Below the pieces are notes generated by a model that made no database searches, was not told the origin of the DNA, and was given only the letters and a program-made list of their open reading frames with translations. The translations under genes and the position numbers were made by a program. A stretch of 64,000 nucleotides of DNA, taken from contig JACKKT010000005.1 in NCBI GenBank assembly GCA_024236295.1, forward strand, positions 124,001 through 188,000. The letters run 5' to 3'. The stretch comes from Kordiimonadaceae bacterium. Lineage in GTDB: Bacteria > Pseudomonadota > Alphaproteobacteria > Sphingomonadales > Emcibacteraceae. Positions 62,472 through 64,000 of the stretch are shown here, one piece after another; the stretch's first letter is position 1, and each line of letters starts with the position of its first letter.

Positions 62472-62937
62472 TTTCTGTAATCCTTGCATTCTTAACATTC
62501 ATTGCAGCAACATCAAGCACTTCCGGCTGCTGAGCAGCATGTGTATGTTCCGGACCGGCAAATACACGAAGATTTTTAAGTTGTTCACGACCCAGTGGAC
62601 CGTTATTAAGCATACGTTTTACGGCTTTAACAATGACGCGCTCAGGATAGTCACCTTCAAGCAGATCACGAGCTGTACGTTCTTTTATTCCGCCCGGATG
62701 TCCTGTATGCCAGTAATAGACTTTTTTATCTTTTTTTCCGCCGCTTAGGGCTACTTTTTCAGCATTGATAACAATGATATTGTCGCCACAATCCATGGAA
62801 GGCGTATACATTGGTTTATGCTTACCTTTCAGATATGTAGCAATAACAGCTGCCAGACGGCCGAGGATAAGTCCATCGGCGTCAATAACGAACCATTTTT
62901 TCTCAATATCTGCAGGTTTTGCAGAGTAAGTTTTCAT
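62464..62937 (-). CDS. rplM: 50S ribosomal protein L13
   Basis: 157 residues with L13 signatures: WFVIDADGLILGRLA, HKPMYTPSMDCGDN, HTGHPGGIKERT and MLPNGPLGR-like MLNNGPLGREQL. It is an early-assembly 50S protein, first in the operon with rpsI. Confidence 0.97.
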   Translation of the reverse strand: MKTYSAKPADIEKKWFVIDADGLILGRLAAVIATYLKGKHKPMYTPSMDCGDNIIVINAEKVALSGGKKDKKVYYWHTGHPGGIKERTARDLLEGDYPERVIVKAVKRMLNNGPLGREQLKNLRVFAGPEHTHAAQQPEVLDVAAMNVKNARITENG

Positions 62938-62978
62938 TGGATTAAATCCCTGTTAAATTCACGTTTAAATTTGCGCGC

Positions 62979-63006
62979 AATATGCCAGCAAAATAAAGAA
63001 TGTCAA
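62979..63006 (-). promoter_or_regulatory. candidate rplM-rpsI promoter
   Basis: On the minus strand TTGACA (63006-63001) is followed after 16 nt by CATATT (62984-62979), leaving a leader of about 35 nt before the rplM ATG. A second possible promoter overlaps the palindrome at 63042. Confidence 0.45.
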
Positions 63007-63041
63007 TGATATTTTTAAGCTATTTTTCAATAAGTTATAAA

Positions 63042-63061
63042 TATGGTATTATAATACCATA
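63042..63061. promoter_or_regulatory. 20-bp perfect palindrome upstream of rplM
   Basis: TATGGTATTATAATACCATA is fully self-complementary and contains a TATAAT -10-like core. It lies 105 bp upstream of rplM and 80 bp downstream of a kinase gene. It could be an operator for a dimeric regulator or simply a chance AT-rich repeat. Confidence 0.4.
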
Positions 63062-63141
63062 ACACAAACCACTAAAAACATTATAAAATAAATTGATTGA
63101 TGGAATAAAGATTCATTTTAAAAGAAAAATTATCTTCTCTT

Positions 63142-64000
63142 TCAGGCAACCATTCTGTATTTCGGGATTGAGACAATTGCTATTGTCCCTTCTCCCAATT
63201 CGCTTTGAAGCCGGAAATCACCCTTATGAAGCTCTATTAACTGCTTGACAATAGCAAGTCCCAGCCCTGTGCCAGTTTCATTAATTTCCCGCACTTCATG
63301 AATCTGCCCAAACGGACTTAGAACCTGTTCTATTCTTTCCTTGGGGATCCCTATACCGTTATCTTCGATTTCAACACGGATAAAATCATTTTGTATATTA
63401 TTTATCCGACAAACTATCTGCCCACCACTAGGTGTAAATTTAACGGCATTTGATAATAAATTCATAAACACACGGGTAAAGCCGTGCTGATCAGCATTTA
63501 CAAATATTTCCTCATTTAAAAAATTATTCACACTAATTTCAATTTGCTTTTTATTGGCATCGGGGCTGACAAAGCGAATACATTCACGTAAACAGTCTTC
63601 AAGATTAAATGTTGTTTCTATCAATTGCCATTTACCTGCTTCAATCTTGGACAAATCAAGAATATCATTAATTACCGTTTCAAGATGCTGACCACTTTTA
63701 TTAATATCCTTAAGATAATTTTTATATCTCTCTTCCTTAATTTCACCGAAAAGACCAGATGACATAACTTCGGAAAAGCCAATAATGGCATTAAGCGGCG
63801 TTCTGATTTCATGAGACATATTTGCCAGAAAATTTGATTTGGCTTTACTGGCTTCCTCTGCAATGGCAAGGGCGACTTCTGCCTTTTTTTTGGCTTCGAC
63901 CAGTTCCTGTTCAACCAGTTTACGTCTTCTGACTTCGTTATAGAGGAAATATAGCCAAATCAACACACCCATAAAAATAACTATAATAAAAATGAATTCC
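63142..64000 (-). CDS. membrane histidine kinase, C-terminal part (5' end cut by window edge)
   Basis: The frame is open to the right edge. A transmembrane helix is entered at the edge (FIIVIFMGVLIWLYFLY), followed by coiled coil, HisKA with NMSHEIRTPLN, and HATPase_c (NLLSNAVKF, DNGIGI, GTGLGL). It closely matches the other VFT kinases, so an N-terminal periplasmic sensor is expected beyond the window, but this is unseen. No receiver domain follows; the stop is at 63142. Confidence 0.88.
   Translation of the reverse strand, partial: EFIFIIVIFMGVLIWLYFLYNEVRRRKLVEQELVEAKKKAEVALAIAEEASKAKSNFLANMSHEIRTPLNAIIGFSEVMSSGLFGEIKEERYKNYLKDINKSGQHLETVINDILDLSKIEAGKWQLIETTFNLEDCLRECIRFVSPDANKKQIEISVNNFLNEEIFVNADQHGFTRVFMNLLSNAVKFTPSGGQIVCRINNIQNDFIRVEIEDNGIGIPKERIEQVLSPFGQIHEVREINETGTGLGLAIVKQLIELHKGDFRLQSELGEGTIAIVSIPKYRMVA

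Noticed and set aside
62938..62978. An L13-type autoregulatory leader
   Set aside because: The leader is only about 35-40 nt and no stable structure is visible by eye.
55430..63840. Near-identical blocks of about 60 bp recurring four times, like a dispersed repeat
   Set aside because: They encode the conserved H-box of the paralogous kinases, so protein conservation and duplication explain them.

Overview
The window looks like chromosomal DNA of a free-living, aerobic, Gram-negative alphaproteobacterium of moderate GC. Support comes from the order DUF1285 - NUDIX CoA pyrophosphatase - CCA tRNA nucleotidyltransferase, the trmL-hemF pair, an N-terminally extended S9 next to L13, PdhS/PleC-like histidine-kinase cores, and many signal-peptide, Tat, lipoprotein and outer-membrane barrel proteins. 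A placement near Kordiimonadales/Emcibacterales is only an impression. I see no phage, insertion sequence, CRISPR array, tRNA or rRNA.

Layout. 0-5 kb: tandem-hotdog thioesterase (cut by the left edge), a GNAT, an exported prolyl-aminopeptidase-like hydrolase, a molybdopterin oxidoreductase and an AT-rich orphan. 5-7.5 kb: a sensor kinase with two periplasmic binding-protein (VFT) domains. 7.5-16.3 kb: GNAT, ACC deaminase with a divergent Lrp-type regulator, Ada, two overlapping YtcJ-like exported amidohydrolases, and a two-gene unit of DNA-repair-type 2-oxoglutarate oxygenases ending in AlkB. 16.4-26 kb: envelope proteins, trmL-hemF-hydrolase, and the CCA/NUDIX/DUF1285 housekeeping block. 26-38.3 kb: exported metabolism, with a zinc metalloprotease, a catalytic/degenerate amidohydrolase pair, two Tat-exported Rid proteins, a Tat-exported PLP C-S lyase, and an FAD oxidoreductase overlapping a D-threonine-aldolase-like enzyme. 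38.4-41 kb: a chemotaxis signaller lacking any membrane segment, with two Aer-like PAS proteins. 41-54.7 kb: argC, small envelope proteins (one with an 11-residue helical repeat), an arginase-like protein missing a metal ligand, ACR3/ArsR, tandem Asp/Glu racemases, another amidohydrolase, an M20 peptidase and a TPR protein. 54.8-64 kb: four more VFT-type kinases around rplM-rpsI, the last cut by the right edge.

How it fits together. Three themes recur. First, exported breakdown of peptides, amides and unusual amino acids: five amidohydrolase-fold proteins, M20, a zinc protease, a prolyl peptidase, a C-S lyase, Rid proteins, racemases and ACC deaminase. Second, ligand sensing: five VFT-kinases with no receiver domain and no response regulator in the window, plus split Aer-like chemoreceptor parts. 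Third, alkylation repair: Ada, AlkB and a second 2OG oxygenase. The most unusual items are the degenerate amidohydrolase translationally coupled to an intact paralogue, the Tat-exported Rid/PLP-lyase group, the kinase cluster around the L13/S9 operon, and two intergenic terminator hairpins that may end undescribed small RNAs.
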